A stretch of 64,000 nt of DNA, from NCBI GenBank assembly GCA_048296855.1, contig CP182631.1, one strand, 5' to 3'. This stretch comes from Pseudocolwellia sp048296855 (lineage in GTDB: Bacteria; Pseudomonadota; Gammaproteobacteria; Enterobacterales; Alteromonadaceae). The translations under genes were made by a program, and so were the position numbers. Positions within the stretch are counted from its first letter, which is position 1, and every line of letters begins with the position of its first letter. Positions 8,564-18,399 of this stretch are shown one piece after another. The notes under the pieces are model-generated. The model was not told the origin of the DNA and searched no databases. It was given only the letters and a program-made list of their open reading frames with translations.

Positions 8564-9910
8564 TTGAACTTAGATTTTTTTAAAAAAACCTTCAAGCTAG
8601 CTTGGCCTATTTCGCTACAGAACATTTTAGTGACTGTTTTGGGTATGATAGATATTGCGATGGTTTCTCACTTAGGTGACAGTGCTGTAGCGGCTGTGGG
8701 TATAAGTAACCGTATTACTTTTGTGGTGTTAGTTATACTTATTGGTGTTGCTTCGGGGGTTAGTGTTTTATCTGCTCAGTATTTTGGCGCAGCGCAAGTC
8801 CATAAAATTAAAAATGCTGTCGTTATGGCTATTTTATTTTCAGCACTTTTTTTATTACCTGTTGTTACCCTAAACTTTTTTTACGCGGCTGATCTATTAC
8901 ACCTTGCTAGCGATAATGAAGCATTAATAGCTACTGGCGAAACCTACTTATGGATCACCTTTCCTAGCCTGTTTTTTCTTGCGGTTATTTTTATTCTTGA
9001 ACATGCTTTAAGAGCAACGGGGCAAGTAAAATTACCTATGGTTTTTAGTACATTAGCAATAGGCCTTAATGTTGTATTAAATTACTGGTTAATAAATGGT
9101 GGCTTAGGCCTAGACGCTATGGGTGTTACAGGCGCAGCTTGGGCGACAACAATTTCTCGCTTATTTCATTTGTGCATGATTGTTTATTGCTTATATAAAA
9201 TTAAACACCCTGTATTTCCCACAAGAAACAGCTTCACTGAGATCCGTAATAGGATAATGTGGAATAAGTTTATTCGTTTAATTCTGCCTATGATGTTGAG
9301 CTTTGGTGTTTGGTCGTTAGGTACCTTTATTTATCAATTAATTTACGGACAAATAGGTACGCAAGAACTAGCCGTAATGAGCATGTTAACGCCTGTTGAA
9401 GGCGTATTAATTTCATTCTTTTTAGGGTTTTCTTCAGCTTGCTCGATACTTATTGGCCAAAATTTAGGAAGAAGTAACTTTGCTGAAGCTTGGAAAATAA
9501 GCTTGGTTTTTTCAACTTTTGGGCCGATAGTGACTTTTGTTTTAGCTTTATTGCTTTATATATTTGAAGATGTTGCGTTTTTGTCGTTTCAATCTATGGC
9601 TGTAACAACGTTAGATTTAGCGTCTGAAATTTTCTTGTTAATGATTTTTGCTACCTGTATCAAAGTTTATAACATGACAATATCGGTAGGTATTTTAAGA
9701 GCAGGAGGCGACAATACTTTTTGCTTGCTGATAGATTTTACTGGTATGTGGATCATCAGCTTACCTTTAACTTTTTTAGCGGCTTTTTATTTTAATTTAC
9801 CTTTGTTCTGGGTGGTTGTTACGGCTTATTCTGAAGAAGTGTGTAAAGCGGTTATGTTTACAATAAGAATGAGACAAAAAGTGTGGTTAAAGAATTTAGT
9901 TACAGACTAA
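8564..9910 (+). CDS. MATE-family efflux transporter
   Basis: A 448-residue inner-membrane protein with about twelve hydrophobic segments in two similar halves, the MATE arrangement. The N-terminal LAWPISLQNILVTVLGMIDIAMVSHLGDSAVAAVG is typical of the NorM/DinF branch, and the second half repeats the pattern (PMMLSFGVWSLGTFIYQLIYG). MATE proteins export cationic drugs or metabolites in exchange for Na+ or H+; the substrate is unknown. The start is TTG at 8564: the only nearby in-frame ATG (8543) is followed by a stop. A hairpin lies directly after the gene. Confidence 0.88.
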   Translation: MNLDFFKKTFKLAWPISLQNILVTVLGMIDIAMVSHLGDSAVAAVGISNRITFVVLVILIGVASGVSVLSAQYFGAAQVHKIKNAVVMAILFSALFLLPVVTLNFFYAADLLHLASDNEALIATGETYLWITFPSLFFLAVIFILEHALRATGQVKLPMVFSTLAIGLNVVLNYWLINGGLGLDAMGVTGAAWATTISRLFHLCMIVYCLYKIKHPVFPTRNSFTEIRNRIMWNKFIRLILPMMLSFGVWSLGTFIYQLIYGQIGTQELAVMSMLTPVEGVLISFFLGFSSACSILIGQNLGRSNFAEAWKISLVFSTFGPIVTFVLALLLYIFEDVAFLSFQSMAVTTLDLASEIFLLMIFATCIKVYNMTISVGILRAGGDNTFCLLIDFTGMWIISLPLTFLAAFYFNLPLFWVVVTAYSEEVCKAVMFTIRMRQKVWLKNLVTD

Positions 9911-9924
9911 TGATTGGCTAGCTG

Positions 9925-9954
9925 AATAACGAATAAGTCCTTTTATTCGTTATT
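9925..9954 (+). terminator. Hairpin terminator after the MATE gene
   Basis: AATAACGAATAA (9925-9936) pairs with TTATTCGTTATT (9943-9954), followed by TTATATTT. It lies between two converging genes (MATE and pgi) and may serve both. Confidence 0.65.
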
Positions 9955-9988
9955 TTATATTTCTCTAATAATGTATCACGATGATTAG

Positions 9989-11635
9989 TTAGCTTATTTG
10001 ATTCTTTTTATAGAATGTCATTAAGCCTTTAGTTGAGCTGTCGTGATGCTCGCTAATTTTATTCTCGGTTAACTCAGTGTGAATATTATTCGCTAAACCT
10101 TTACCCAGCTCTACTCCCCATTGATCAAACGAGCATATTTGCAACAAAATTCCCTGAACAAATATTTTATGCTCGTATAACGCAACTAAACTACCTAGTG
10201 CTTTTGGCGTTAGTTTTTGCATAAGTATTGTATTAGAAGGGCGGTTACCTTTATGTACTTTGTGCGGCGCCACTTTGTCTATCTCTTTAGTTGGCATACC
10301 TTTAGCGGTAAGTTCTTCACGTACTTGTGCCTCAGTAACACCTTGCATGAGCGCTTGTGTTTGAGCAAAAAAGTTAGACATTAAAATGTCGTGGTGATTA
10401 TCTACAGGAATTAAACTTTCAACTGAACCAATAAAGTCGGCAGGTACTATAGTATTGCCTTGATGAAGATATTGATAAAAAGCGTGTTGTCCGTTAATAC
10501 CTATTTCACCCCATAATGCAGGTACTGTGGCATAGCTAATTTGCTCGCCATCCCAAGAGGTAGATTTACCGTTACTTTCCATTTCAGCTTGTTGTAAATA
10601 AGCCGGTAACATATGTAAAGATTGATCGTACGGTAAAATAACCTGTGATTGAGAGCCTAAAAAGGTAGTGTTCCATACACTTAATAAGGCCATAATTACA
10701 GGAGCATTACTCTCTAAAGGCGTATTACAAAAGTGATAATCCATCTCGCTAGCGCCTTCTAAAAGCTCAACAAAATAGTCAAATCCTAAATAAATCGCAA
10801 TAGGTAGACCTATGGTTGACCATAAAGAAAAGCGACCGCCAACCCAATCCCACATATCAAATATGTTTTCTTCTTCAATACCAAATGCGGTGGCTTTTTC
10901 TTTGTTCGAAGATACCGCTACAAAATGTTTAGCAATCGCACTTTTGTTAAATGAAGATGCCACTAACCATTGCATGGCTGTAGTGGTATTTGTCATTGTT
11001 TCAGAGGTTGTGAATGTTTTACTCGATACAATAAATAACGTTGTTTCAGGTGTTAATTCACGTAAAACATTTGCTACTTGTGTGCCGTCAACGTTTGATA
11101 CGTAATGTACTTGAATTTCATCGTTAGCATATTCGTTTAAGGCTTCTGTTACCATTTGTGGCCCAAGGTTCGAGCCGCCGACACCAATACTCACTACGTC
11201 AGTTATTCTTTTGCCTGAGTAACCTAGCCATTCACCATTGCGTACTTTATCGCTAAAAGCTTTAACGTGATTAAGTGCTTTTTGGACACCTTCGCTAATG
11301 TTTTTTCCGTCAACTATGGTTGGTGTGCTTGAATGATTACGAAGAGCCGTATGCAATACAGAACGATTTTCTGTTTTATTGATACGTTCACCCGTAAACA
11401 TCTTTTCACGCCATGCTTCAACGTCGCATTCTTTTGCCAAATTTAGCAATAAAGCATGAGTCTCGTCAGACATTACGTTTTTGGAATAATCGAATAAAAA
11501 CTGTGAGGTATCAATCGAATATTTAGAAAAACGTTCACTATCCTTAGCAAATAAATCAACCATATGCTGTTGCTTCATTTCCTCAGCGTGAGCAGTTAGT
11601 TTTTTCCAACTTGGCAGTGAGGTTCTTGATGTCAT
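9989..11635 (-). CDS. pgi: Glucose-6-phosphate isomerase
   Basis: A 548-residue full-length cytoplasmic enzyme that interconverts glucose 6-phosphate and fructose 6-phosphate. Both family signatures are present: VGGRFSLWSTIGLP near residue 265 and the segment around LPYDQSLHMLPAYLQQ near residue 340, with the catalytic Glu in AEMESNGK. It is the last gene of the xylB-xylA-tal-tkt-pgi run, 13 bases after tkt. Placing it here makes sense: fructose 6-phosphate made by transketolase and transaldolase from pentoses can be sent back to glucose 6-phosphate. Confidence 0.97.
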   Translation of the reverse strand: MTSRTSLPSWKKLTAHAEEMKQQHMVDLFAKDSERFSKYSIDTSQFLFDYSKNVMSDETHALLLNLAKECDVEAWREKMFTGERINKTENRSVLHTALRNHSSTPTIVDGKNISEGVQKALNHVKAFSDKVRNGEWLGYSGKRITDVVSIGVGGSNLGPQMVTEALNEYANDEIQVHYVSNVDGTQVANVLRELTPETTLFIVSSKTFTTSETMTNTTTAMQWLVASSFNKSAIAKHFVAVSSNKEKATAFGIEEENIFDMWDWVGGRFSLWSTIGLPIAIYLGFDYFVELLEGASEMDYHFCNTPLESNAPVIMALLSVWNTTFLGSQSQVILPYDQSLHMLPAYLQQAEMESNGKSTSWDGEQISYATVPALWGEIGINGQHAFYQYLHQGNTIVPADFIGSVESLIPVDNHHDILMSNFFAQTQALMQGVTEAQVREELTAKGMPTKEIDKVAPHKVHKGNRPSNTILMQKLTPKALGSLVALYEHKIFVQGILLQICSFDQWGVELGKGLANNIHTELTENKISEHHDSSTKGLMTFYKKNQIS

Positions 11636-11648
11636 TTTATTTCTCCAC

Positions 11649-13661
11649 CTATACGTTTACGTTATCAAACGTAAGGGCTGTTTTAATGATATTTTCAACA
11701 GTAAAACCAAAGTGCTCGAGTAATACATTACCGGGTGCAGATTCACCAAATGAACTCATGCCAATTATTTTTCCGTTTGTACCAACATATTTGTGCCAGT
11801 AGTCCACGTGTGCTGTTTCTATTGCTATGATTGATTGAACTGCATCAGGTAATACAGACGCTTTATATGCATCGTCTTGAGCATCAAATAAATTTGTACA
11901 TGGCATTGAAACCACTTGAACAGCAACGCCTTTGGCAGCTAGTTCGTCAGCTGCTTGCATTGCAATACCCACTTCAGAGCCTGTTGCAATTAAAATAAGA
12001 TCAGGTGTGCCAGCACAAGCTTTTAATACATAACCGCCTTTTTCAATTGAAGCGATTTGTGCTGCATCACGTGCTTGATGTGGTAAACCTTGACGGCTGA
12101 ATATTAATGCTGACGGACCATCTTGTCTTACTACGGCTGATTTCCATGCAACTGCAGATTCAACTGCATCACAAGGGCGCCATGTGTGAAGATTTGGTGT
12201 CATGCGTAAATTAGCTATTTGTTCGATAGGTTGATGAGTTGGGCCATCTTCACCTTGACCAATAGAGTCATGGGTATAAACAAAAATATTTTGAATGCCC
12301 ATTAACGACGACATACGTACAGCGTTACGTGCATATTCCATAAACATAAGGAACGTTGCGCCGTAATTAATGAAACCGTCATGTAATGAAATACCATTCA
12401 TAATACCGCTCATACCAAATTCACGTACACCGTAAAATAAGTAATTACCATCAGCATCGTCTGCTGATATGCCTTTAGAACCAGACCATAATGTTAAGTT
12501 AGAACCGGCTAAATCGGCAGAACCACCTAATAATTCAGGTAATAATTTACCAAAGGCTTCAATGGTATTTTGTGAGGCTTTACGGCTGGCTATGTTTTGA
12601 CCTTCTGCTTGCGTTTGTGCAATAAAGGCGTCAGCGGCTTTAACAAAGTTTTCAGGTAAGGCTTTATCAAGGACACGACGAGTAAATTCAGCGGCTAGTG
12701 CTGGATGCTCAGCTTTGTATGCGTTAAGTCGTTCGTTCCATTGCGTTTCTTTTTCATTGCCTTTTGTTTTAGCATCCCAAGCTGAATAAACATCAGTAGG
12801 GATTTCAAAAGGAGCGTGTGGCCAATTTAGAAACTTGCGTGTTGCTGCAATTTCTTCATCACCTAATGGTGCACCGTGACAGTCGTGCGAGCCTGATTTA
12901 TTAGGAGAACCAAAACCAATCGTTGTTTTACAGCAGATCATTGTTGGTTTGTCGGTAACGCTTTTAGCTTCTTCAATCGCTTTGTTAATGGCTACAGGAT
13001 CGTGACCGTCTACATCACTGATCACATGCCAATTGTAAGCTTCGAAACGGGCAGGGGTGTTGTCGGTAAACCAGCCTTCAACATGTCCATCAATTGAAAT
13101 ACCATTGTCATCCCAAAAGGCAATTAACTTACCTAAACCTAGTGTGCCAGCTAAAGAACATACTTCATGAGAAATACCTTCCATTAAACAGCCGTCGCCT
13201 AAAAAGCAGTAAGTGTAGTGATCTACAATATCAAAGTTAGGACGATTGAAATGTGCCGCTAAGGTTTTTTCAGCTATGGCCATACCTACAGCATTAGAAA
13301 TACCAGCACCTAATGGGCCAGTTGTTGTTTCAACACCTACTGTATAGCCATATTCAGGGTGACCCGGCGTTTTTGAATGTAATTGTCTAAACTGTTTTAA
13401 TTCATCAATCGGTAAGTCATAACCACTTAAATGCAGTAGTGAATAAATTAACATTGAGCCATGACCATTACTTAGGATAAAGCGATCACGATCCGCCCAA
13501 TTAGGATTGGTGGGATTATGTTTAAGATGATCATTCCACAATACTTCAGCAATGTCTGCCATGCCCATAGGTGCGCCAGGGTGACCTGATTTTGCTTGTT
13601 GTACTGCATCCATTGATAAAGCGCGGATAGCATTCGCTAAATGCTGTCTTGAAGACGTCAT
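11649..13661 (-). CDS. tkt: Transketolase
   Basis: A thiamine-diphosphate enzyme of the non-oxidative pentose phosphate pathway, moving two-carbon units between xylulose 5-phosphate and aldose phosphates. The cofactor motif starts at GDGCLMEGISHE, and the sugar-binding histidines lie in SGHPGAPMGMA and ETAHVDYWHKYVG. I take the ATG at 13661 as the start because it follows AAGGA at normal spacing and gives the family's usual N-terminus; an in-frame ATG at 13703 would add 14 unusual residues. Upstream lies transaldolase and 13 bases downstream pgi, consistent with one pentose operon. Confidence 0.96.
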   Translation of the reverse strand: MTSSRQHLANAIRALSMDAVQQAKSGHPGAPMGMADIAEVLWNDHLKHNPTNPNWADRDRFILSNGHGSMLIYSLLHLSGYDLPIDELKQFRQLHSKTPGHPEYGYTVGVETTTGPLGAGISNAVGMAIAEKTLAAHFNRPNFDIVDHYTYCFLGDGCLMEGISHEVCSLAGTLGLGKLIAFWDDNGISIDGHVEGWFTDNTPARFEAYNWHVISDVDGHDPVAINKAIEEAKSVTDKPTMICCKTTIGFGSPNKSGSHDCHGAPLGDEEIAATRKFLNWPHAPFEIPTDVYSAWDAKTKGNEKETQWNERLNAYKAEHPALAAEFTRRVLDKALPENFVKAADAFIAQTQAEGQNIASRKASQNTIEAFGKLLPELLGGSADLAGSNLTLWSGSKGISADDADGNYLFYGVREFGMSGIMNGISLHDGFINYGATFLMFMEYARNAVRMSSLMGIQNIFVYTHDSIGQGEDGPTHQPIEQIANLRMTPNLHTWRPCDAVESAVAWKSAVVRQDGPSALIFSRQGLPHQARDAAQIASIEKGGYVLKACAGTPDLILIATGSEVGIAMQAADELAAKGVAVQVVSMPCTNLFDAQDDAYKASVLPDAVQSIIAIETAHVDYWHKYVGTNGKIIGMSSFGESAPGNVLLEHFGFTVENIIKTALTFDNVNV

Positions 13662-13730
13662 GATGAATTCCTTAAAATAGTTTTTTATAGTGAAATAACC
13701 CAAGGTATAAGCCGTAGGGTTATATTCTTT

Positions 13731-13747
13731 GAATGGTTACGGGTATA
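13731..13747. repeat. Solo end of the TATACCCGTTA repeat family
   Basis: GAATGGTTACGGGTATA matches the terminal repeat of the 6198-6461 element with one or two differences. It lies between tal and tkt and has no visible partner end, so it may be a remnant or a coincidence. Confidence 0.35.
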
Positions 13748-13751
13748 GTAT

Positions 13752-14705
13752 TTATAAAAGTGCTGAAACCATTTGTTCTAATGTATTTTGATCTTTAGCA
13801 AAGTTACGAATACCTTCAGAAAGTTTTTCAGTCGCCATAGCATCTTCATTGTGTTGCCATGCGAAGCTAGATTCTGTTAAAGGTGTTAATTCATCACGCG
13901 ATTTTACTTGAACTTTTGTCGCATCTAATTTTGTTTCAAGTGTGCCTTCACTATTTTGTAATTCAGTTAATAAGGCAGGTGAAATAGTCAGTAAATCACA
14001 ACCTGCTAATTCAATAATTTCAGACGTATTTCTGAAACTTGCGCCCATTACAACTGTGCTGTAATCATAGGTTTTGTAGTATTGATAGATTTTAGTGACT
14101 GATTGAACCCCTGGATTGTTTGCACCGCTAAAGTCGGTATCTTGAGAATCTTTAGCTTTATACCAATCTAAAATGCGACCAACAAAAGGTGAAATAAGGG
14201 TTACATTTGCTTCAGCACAGGCAACAGCTTGAGCCATACTAAATAATAACGTTAGGTTACAAGCGATACCTTCTTTTTCTAGCTGTTCTGCGGCTTTAAT
14301 ACCTTGCCATGTTGAAGCTAATTTAATTAAAACTCGTTCTTTATTAATACCGGCTTTTTCATAAAGAGCAATTAACTTACGGCCTTTTTCAATACTTGCT
14401 TGAGTATCAAACGATAGCTTCGCATCAACTTCTGAAGAAATACGACCTGGTACGTGTTTTAAAATTTCACAACCAAAATTCACAATTAATTGATCACAAA
14501 CATCGTCAATATCGGCTTTGCCGTTGACGGTAGATTTTGAAATAGCATCATCAATTAAGTGTTTGTATTGTGGAAGTTTTGCCGCTTGTAAAATAAGCGA
14601 TGGGTTAGTGGTGGCATCTACTGGGTTTAATGCTTTGATAGAGTCAACATCGCCGCTATCAGCTACCACTTTTGTGACTTGTTTTAGTTGTTCAAGTAAG
14701 TTCAT
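13752..14705 (-). CDS. tal: Transaldolase (TalA/TalB type)
   Basis: A 317-residue classical transaldolase, the normal length of the TalB group. It transfers a dihydroxyacetone unit from sedoheptulose 7-phosphate to glyceraldehyde 3-phosphate. The first signature DATTNPSLIL is at residues about 29-38, the Schiff-base Lys is in RVLIKLASTWQG (about 131), and the phosphate-binding GASFRNTSEI is near 223. The gene lies between xylA and tkt in the same direction. A strong hairpin separates it from xylA, which could adjust its level relative to xylA. Confidence 0.96.
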   Translation of the reverse strand: MNLLEQLKQVTKVVADSGDVDSIKALNPVDATTNPSLILQAAKLPQYKHLIDDAISKSTVNGKADIDDVCDQLIVNFGCEILKHVPGRISSEVDAKLSFDTQASIEKGRKLIALYEKAGINKERVLIKLASTWQGIKAAEQLEKEGIACNLTLLFSMAQAVACAEANVTLISPFVGRILDWYKAKDSQDTDFSGANNPGVQSVTKIYQYYKTYDYSTVVMGASFRNTSEIIELAGCDLLTISPALLTELQNSEGTLETKLDATKVQVKSRDELTPLTESSFAWQHNEDAMATEKLSEGIRNFAKDQNTLEQMVSALL

Positions 14706-14775
14706 TTTTATTTTTGTCAGAAAACATTAAAGTTACTGACAACCTTATATTTAATGTATGTTTGCTGATCAATTG

Positions 14776-14808
14776 TTACCAACCGACTGATAAGCAATCG
14801 GTTGGTAA
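14776..14808 (-). other. Intercistronic hairpin between xylA and tal
   Basis: TTACCAACCGA (14776-14786) pairs perfectly with TCGGTTGGTAA (14798-14808) around an 11-base loop. On the minus strand it lies after the xylA stop and before tal, and no T run follows, so mRNA stabilisation of xylA or partial attenuation is more likely than full termination. Confidence 0.6.
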
Positions 14809-14841
14809 ATTGTTATGGTTACTTATATTTTTGAATAAGAT

Positions 14842-16161
14842 TTAAACGTAACGATTAACAATGTTTTCAAGTAGTTCTTGACGACCAGAAACTGGTTTAG
14901 GGTTAATGTTTTCTTCAAGTACTAACTTAGATAAACTTTCAAGGCTTTGCTCACCAGACATGATGCTTTGACCTAACTTACCTTTCCAACCAGCGTAACG
15001 CTCGTCAACAAATTGAGTTAATGGTGCATCTTCAATTAATTTAGCCGCATTAACTAAAGCTTGAGCCATAGTATCCATACCACCGATGTGACCAATGAAT
15101 AAATCATCACGTTCACATGATTGACGACGAAGTTTAGTATCGAAGTTGAATCCACCCGTGTCTAAACCACCTGCTTTAAGGATTTCGTACATTACTAATG
15201 TACATTCAGCTACATCGTTAGGGAATTGGTCTGTATCCCAACCGTTTTGCATGTCGCCACGGTTAGCATCAACACTACCCATAATGCCTTCAGCGCAAGC
15301 AACTGCAATTTCGTGATGGAAACTATGACCAGCAAGTGTTGCATGGTTAGCTTCAATGTTTACGTGTACTTCACCCGCAATACCGTGCTTGTGTAAGAAA
15401 CCAGCAACAGTCGCCGTATCGTAATCGTATTGATGCTTAGTAGGTTCTTGAGGCTTAGGCTCAATTAATAACTTACCTTTGAAGCCTATTTTGTTTTTAT
15501 GTTCAATAACCATTTTAAGGAAACGTGCGTATTGCTCGCCTTCTTGCTTAAGGTTAGTGTTTAATAAAGTATCGTAACCTTCACGACCACCCCAAAGTAC
15601 GTAGTTTTCACCACCTAAACGATGCGTAACATCCATAGCATGCTTAACTTGAGCAGCAGCATATGCGTAAAGATCTGGATTAGGGTTAGTTGAGCCACCT
15701 GCACAAAAACGTGCATTTGAGAATAAGTTAGCTGTTCCCCAAAGTAATTTAACGCCAGTACGTTCCATTTCTTTTTCAAAAATGTCGGCCATGTGATTAA
15801 CGTTCGAATGGAATTCTTTTAAAGAATTTCCTTCAGGAGCAATATCAGCATCATGGAAACAAAAGTAAGGAGCACCTAGTTTTTCAAAAAACTCAAAGGC
15901 TGCTTTTGCTTTTTGTTCAGCAAATTGTAATTGGTTACCTGTAGGTTGGATCCAAGGACGATCAAATGTACCTTCACCAAAAATATCAAAACCTGTTGAA
16001 CAAAAGTTGTGCCAGTAACAAGCAGCAAAACGTAAATGCTCTTTCATTGTTTTGCCAAGTACGATTTTGTTTTCATCGTAGTGACGGAAAGCTAGTGGGT
16101 TAGTGCTGTTAGCACCTTCAAATTGAATTTTGTTTACGTTGTTAAAAAATTGTTCACTCAT
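14842..16161 (-). CDS. xylA: Xylose isomerase
   Basis: A 439-residue class II xylose isomerase that converts D-xylose to D-xylulose in the cytoplasm, using two divalent metal ions. Both family signatures are present: VLWGGREGYDTLLNT near residue 185 and LLIEPKPQEPTKHQYDYD near residue 229, which contribute a metal-ligand Glu and the active-site Lys; FCFHDADIAPEG near 100 carries the catalytic His and Asp. It lies 63 bases after xylB and before tal, the expected order for a xylose operon. Confidence 0.98.
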   Translation of the reverse strand: MSEQFFNNVNKIQFEGANSTNPLAFRHYDENKIVLGKTMKEHLRFAACYWHNFCSTGFDIFGEGTFDRPWIQPTGNQLQFAEQKAKAAFEFFEKLGAPYFCFHDADIAPEGNSLKEFHSNVNHMADIFEKEMERTGVKLLWGTANLFSNARFCAGGSTNPNPDLYAYAAAQVKHAMDVTHRLGGENYVLWGGREGYDTLLNTNLKQEGEQYARFLKMVIEHKNKIGFKGKLLIEPKPQEPTKHQYDYDTATVAGFLHKHGIAGEVHVNIEANHATLAGHSFHHEIAVACAEGIMGSVDANRGDMQNGWDTDQFPNDVAECTLVMYEILKAGGLDTGGFNFDTKLRRQSCERDDLFIGHIGGMDTMAQALVNAAKLIEDAPLTQFVDERYAGWKGKLGQSIMSGEQSLESLSKLVLEENINPKPVSGRQELLENIVNRYV

Positions 16162-16224
16162 GGTTTTCTCCTAATTAAATTTTTTATGTAGAAATTTGTT
16201 TGGTCTAAAAATGTTTAAGTCAGC

Positions 16225-17682
16225 CTAAAAATGTTCTTTCAAGCTAAGGTAAAGTTGTTGATATTTATGTTTTTGTGTTTCGTAGTTATTAGCCATTGTT
16301 TGGTCGGGTTCAATGACATGAACAATATCTCCCGTTACACAAACTGTGCTGGCATCTACTTTATTTACGCCAACTTTAGCTAAACGTGCAGCACCATGTG
16401 CTGGACCTACTTCGCCACCGTTGCGGTAAGTTAGCGGTTTGTTTAATACGCTAGCGAGAATTTTTCCCCATAGCTTGCTGCGAGAGCCGCCACCGATAAC
16501 TGAAACTGTATCGATTTGTGTACCTGCGGCCATTAACGCTTCTTGACCATCGTTAAATGCGTAAGCTATGCCTTCTAAAACGGCACGGCCTAGTTCAGCT
16601 GCGTTAGTGTTATGGCCTAAACCAAAGAAAACACCTTGAGCATTGGGGTTGTTGTGTGGTGTACGTTCGCCAGATAAATAAGGTAAAAAGATCACTGAAG
16701 ACGGCACTGAAAAATCAAGTTTTTCTACTTCGTCTAATAAGCTTTTTTCGTCTTTAAAGCCCGTTAATTGTGTAACCCAAGTTAAACAACTTGCAGCACT
16801 TAAAATTACTGACATTTGATGCCAAGTATTTGGAATACAATGACAGAAAGTATGAACAGCACTGTCTGGGTTTGGGTTGTAAGTTTCGTTCGCTACAAAA
16901 TATACGCCCGAAGTACCTAAAGATAAAAAGGCTTCATTTGGATTGATAACACCAATACCGGCTGCACCAGCAGCATTGTCGCCACCACCAGCAATTACAG
17001 GGACTTGGTTCATTCCCCATTGCTCAGCAATATCTTTAGTGAGGTAACCAGTAATTTCAGTACCTTCAAACAAGGCTGGCATTTGCTCAATTGTTAAGTC
17101 GGTTGCTGTTAGCATTTTTTCAGACCATTGTCTTTTTTCAACATCAAGCCATAACGTACCTGCACTGTCAGACATGTCTGAAGCATAATCGCCTGTCATT
17201 AAAAAGCGTAAGTAGTCTTTAGGTAATAAAACTTTAGCGACTTTGTTGAAGTTTTCAGGTTCGTTTTCTTTTAACCAAACCAATTTAGGTGCTGTAAAAC
17301 CTGGCATAGCAATGTTGCCAGTAATAGCACGTGTATTGGGTTCACGCGCTTCAATGGTTTTACATTGTTGTTCGCATCGTCCGTCATTCCATAACATGGC
17401 AGGGCGAATAATGTTGTTGTTATTATCGAGTAAAGTAGCACCATGCATTTGGCCAGATAAGCCCACAGCAACAACAGAAGATAATGCTTCGCTGTTTTTA
17501 GCTTTTAACGTTGCAATTGCGTCGTTAGTTGCTTGCCACCAATCACTAGGATCTTGTTCAGACCACAACGGAGCAGGGCGGCTAACCGTTAACGAAGCTG
17601 ATGCTTGTTCAATAATTTTATCGTTATCATCAAGCAGGATAACTTTCACACCAGATGTGCCTAAATCAATTCCCAAGTACAT
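16225..17682 (-). CDS. xylB: Xylulokinase
   Basis: A 485-residue FGGY-family sugar kinase that phosphorylates D-xylulose to xylulose 5-phosphate. The first phosphate-binding loop is GIDLGTSGVKVILLD (residues 4-18), the substrate loop QMHGATLLD with the catalytic Asp in AMLWNDGR lies near residues 75-105, and the second nucleotide motif GGDNAAGAAGIGV is near 232. It is the first gene of the pentose operon. A perfect TGTTAGCGCTAACA palindrome lies 32 bases upstream of its start codon, so repression by a XylR-type LacI-family protein is expected. Confidence 0.97.
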   Translation of the reverse strand: MYLGIDLGTSGVKVILLDDNDKIIEQASASLTVSRPAPLWSEQDPSDWWQATNDAIATLKAKNSEALSSVVAVGLSGQMHGATLLDNNNNIIRPAMLWNDGRCEQQCKTIEAREPNTRAITGNIAMPGFTAPKLVWLKENEPENFNKVAKVLLPKDYLRFLMTGDYASDMSDSAGTLWLDVEKRQWSEKMLTATDLTIEQMPALFEGTEITGYLTKDIAEQWGMNQVPVIAGGGDNAAGAAGIGVINPNEAFLSLGTSGVYFVANETYNPNPDSAVHTFCHCIPNTWHQMSVILSAASCLTWVTQLTGFKDEKSLLDEVEKLDFSVPSSVIFLPYLSGERTPHNNPNAQGVFFGLGHNTNAAELGRAVLEGIAYAFNDGQEALMAAGTQIDTVSVIGGGSRSKLWGKILASVLNKPLTYRNGGEVGPAHGAARLAKVGVNKVDASTVCVTGDIVHVIEPDQTMANNYETQKHKYQQLYLSLKEHF

Positions 17683-17713
17683 AAATGCTCTCTAATAAAT
17701 TTGTTTGATTGTT

Positions 17714-17727
17714 TGTTAGCGCTAACA
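17714..17727. promoter_or_regulatory. XylR-type operator O1 upstream of xylB
   Basis: TGTTAGCGCTAACA is a perfect 14-bp palindrome with the central CG typical of LacI-family operators. It differs at one base from the xyl box TGGTAGCGCTAACA that I recall for Xanthomonas XylR. It is 32 bases before the xylB start, where a bound repressor would block the promoter. The matching regulator is not obvious in this window. Confidence 0.7.
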
Positions 17728-17946
17728 TTAGCATCGAGAAAATCATTTGGCAATGGTTTTATTGGTAATTAATCGTGTTACTTATAAGCAGTATAAATAT
17801 TTTTTTAGTAACTTGATTTTAAGTATTTGTTTTGTAAAAAATTACTATTATAGGATTCATTGGGGAAAAAATATGTTTTTTTATGATTTATTTATATTAT
17901 TAAATTATAAAACCTAGGAGGTAAATGTTATTTTTATCATTTTATT

Positions 17947-17960
17947 TGTTAACGTTAACA
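17947..17960. promoter_or_regulatory. Second XylR-type operator O2
   Basis: TGTTAACGTTAACA is a perfect 14-bp palindrome of the same form as O1 and lies 233 bp from it. The flanks extend the symmetry (AAATG/CATTT-like bases). Two sites at this spacing could allow repressor looping. It lies in a 700-base gap that otherwise contains no gene. Confidence 0.55.
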
Positions 17961-18079
17961 TTTGTGGGTTGTTATAACTTCTATGTACATTTCATATCTA
18001 GGTTGTCATTTTTTGATAAGGAAATAGATGTTAAAACAAACAATGAAGAGTATATTTATTAATGCAGATGTGAAATGTT

Positions 18080-18214
18080 ATACCAAATCTATTAATGAAT
18101 TGACCTATTTTATACGAAGAATAAATGGTCAAATACACAGGTTCATCGTTTCAGACTGTACCTAAGCAGCAACATCCTGTAGGCGAGGCATTTATTTTAA
18201 TAAGGAGTGTTCTA
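18080..18214. repeat. Dispersed ~135-bp repeat, copy 1
   Basis: This stretch matches 28089-28222 at most positions, sharing TTGACCTATTTTA, AATACACAGGTTCATCGTT and TTTATTTTAATAAGGAGTG. Internally GAATAAATG (about 18119) faces CATTTATT (about 18189) as an inverted repeat, so it can fold into a long hairpin. It has no coding frame. Confidence 0.75.
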
Positions 18215-18399
18215 ATTATTAAATAAATAACGATGTAATTGGCAATTTAGACAAGTATAAATGATCAATTGGCTATTGCTATTGGTATTAGTGCGTAATT
18301 GATTCATATAATGTAACTGTAATAGACTTTTATACATTGTTGCCATTACTTTTTGCCTCTAAATGGGGTGTAATACACTTAACAATAAGGATGCTTACC

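Noticed and set aside
13662..13703. Longer transketolase start at 13703
   Set aside because: The extra 14 residues are not typical of the family, and AAGGA precedes the ATG at 13661.
18337..18399. Extra N-terminal 21 residues of the DUF2789 gene
   Set aside because: They do not fit the family, and AAGGA precedes the ATG at 18400.
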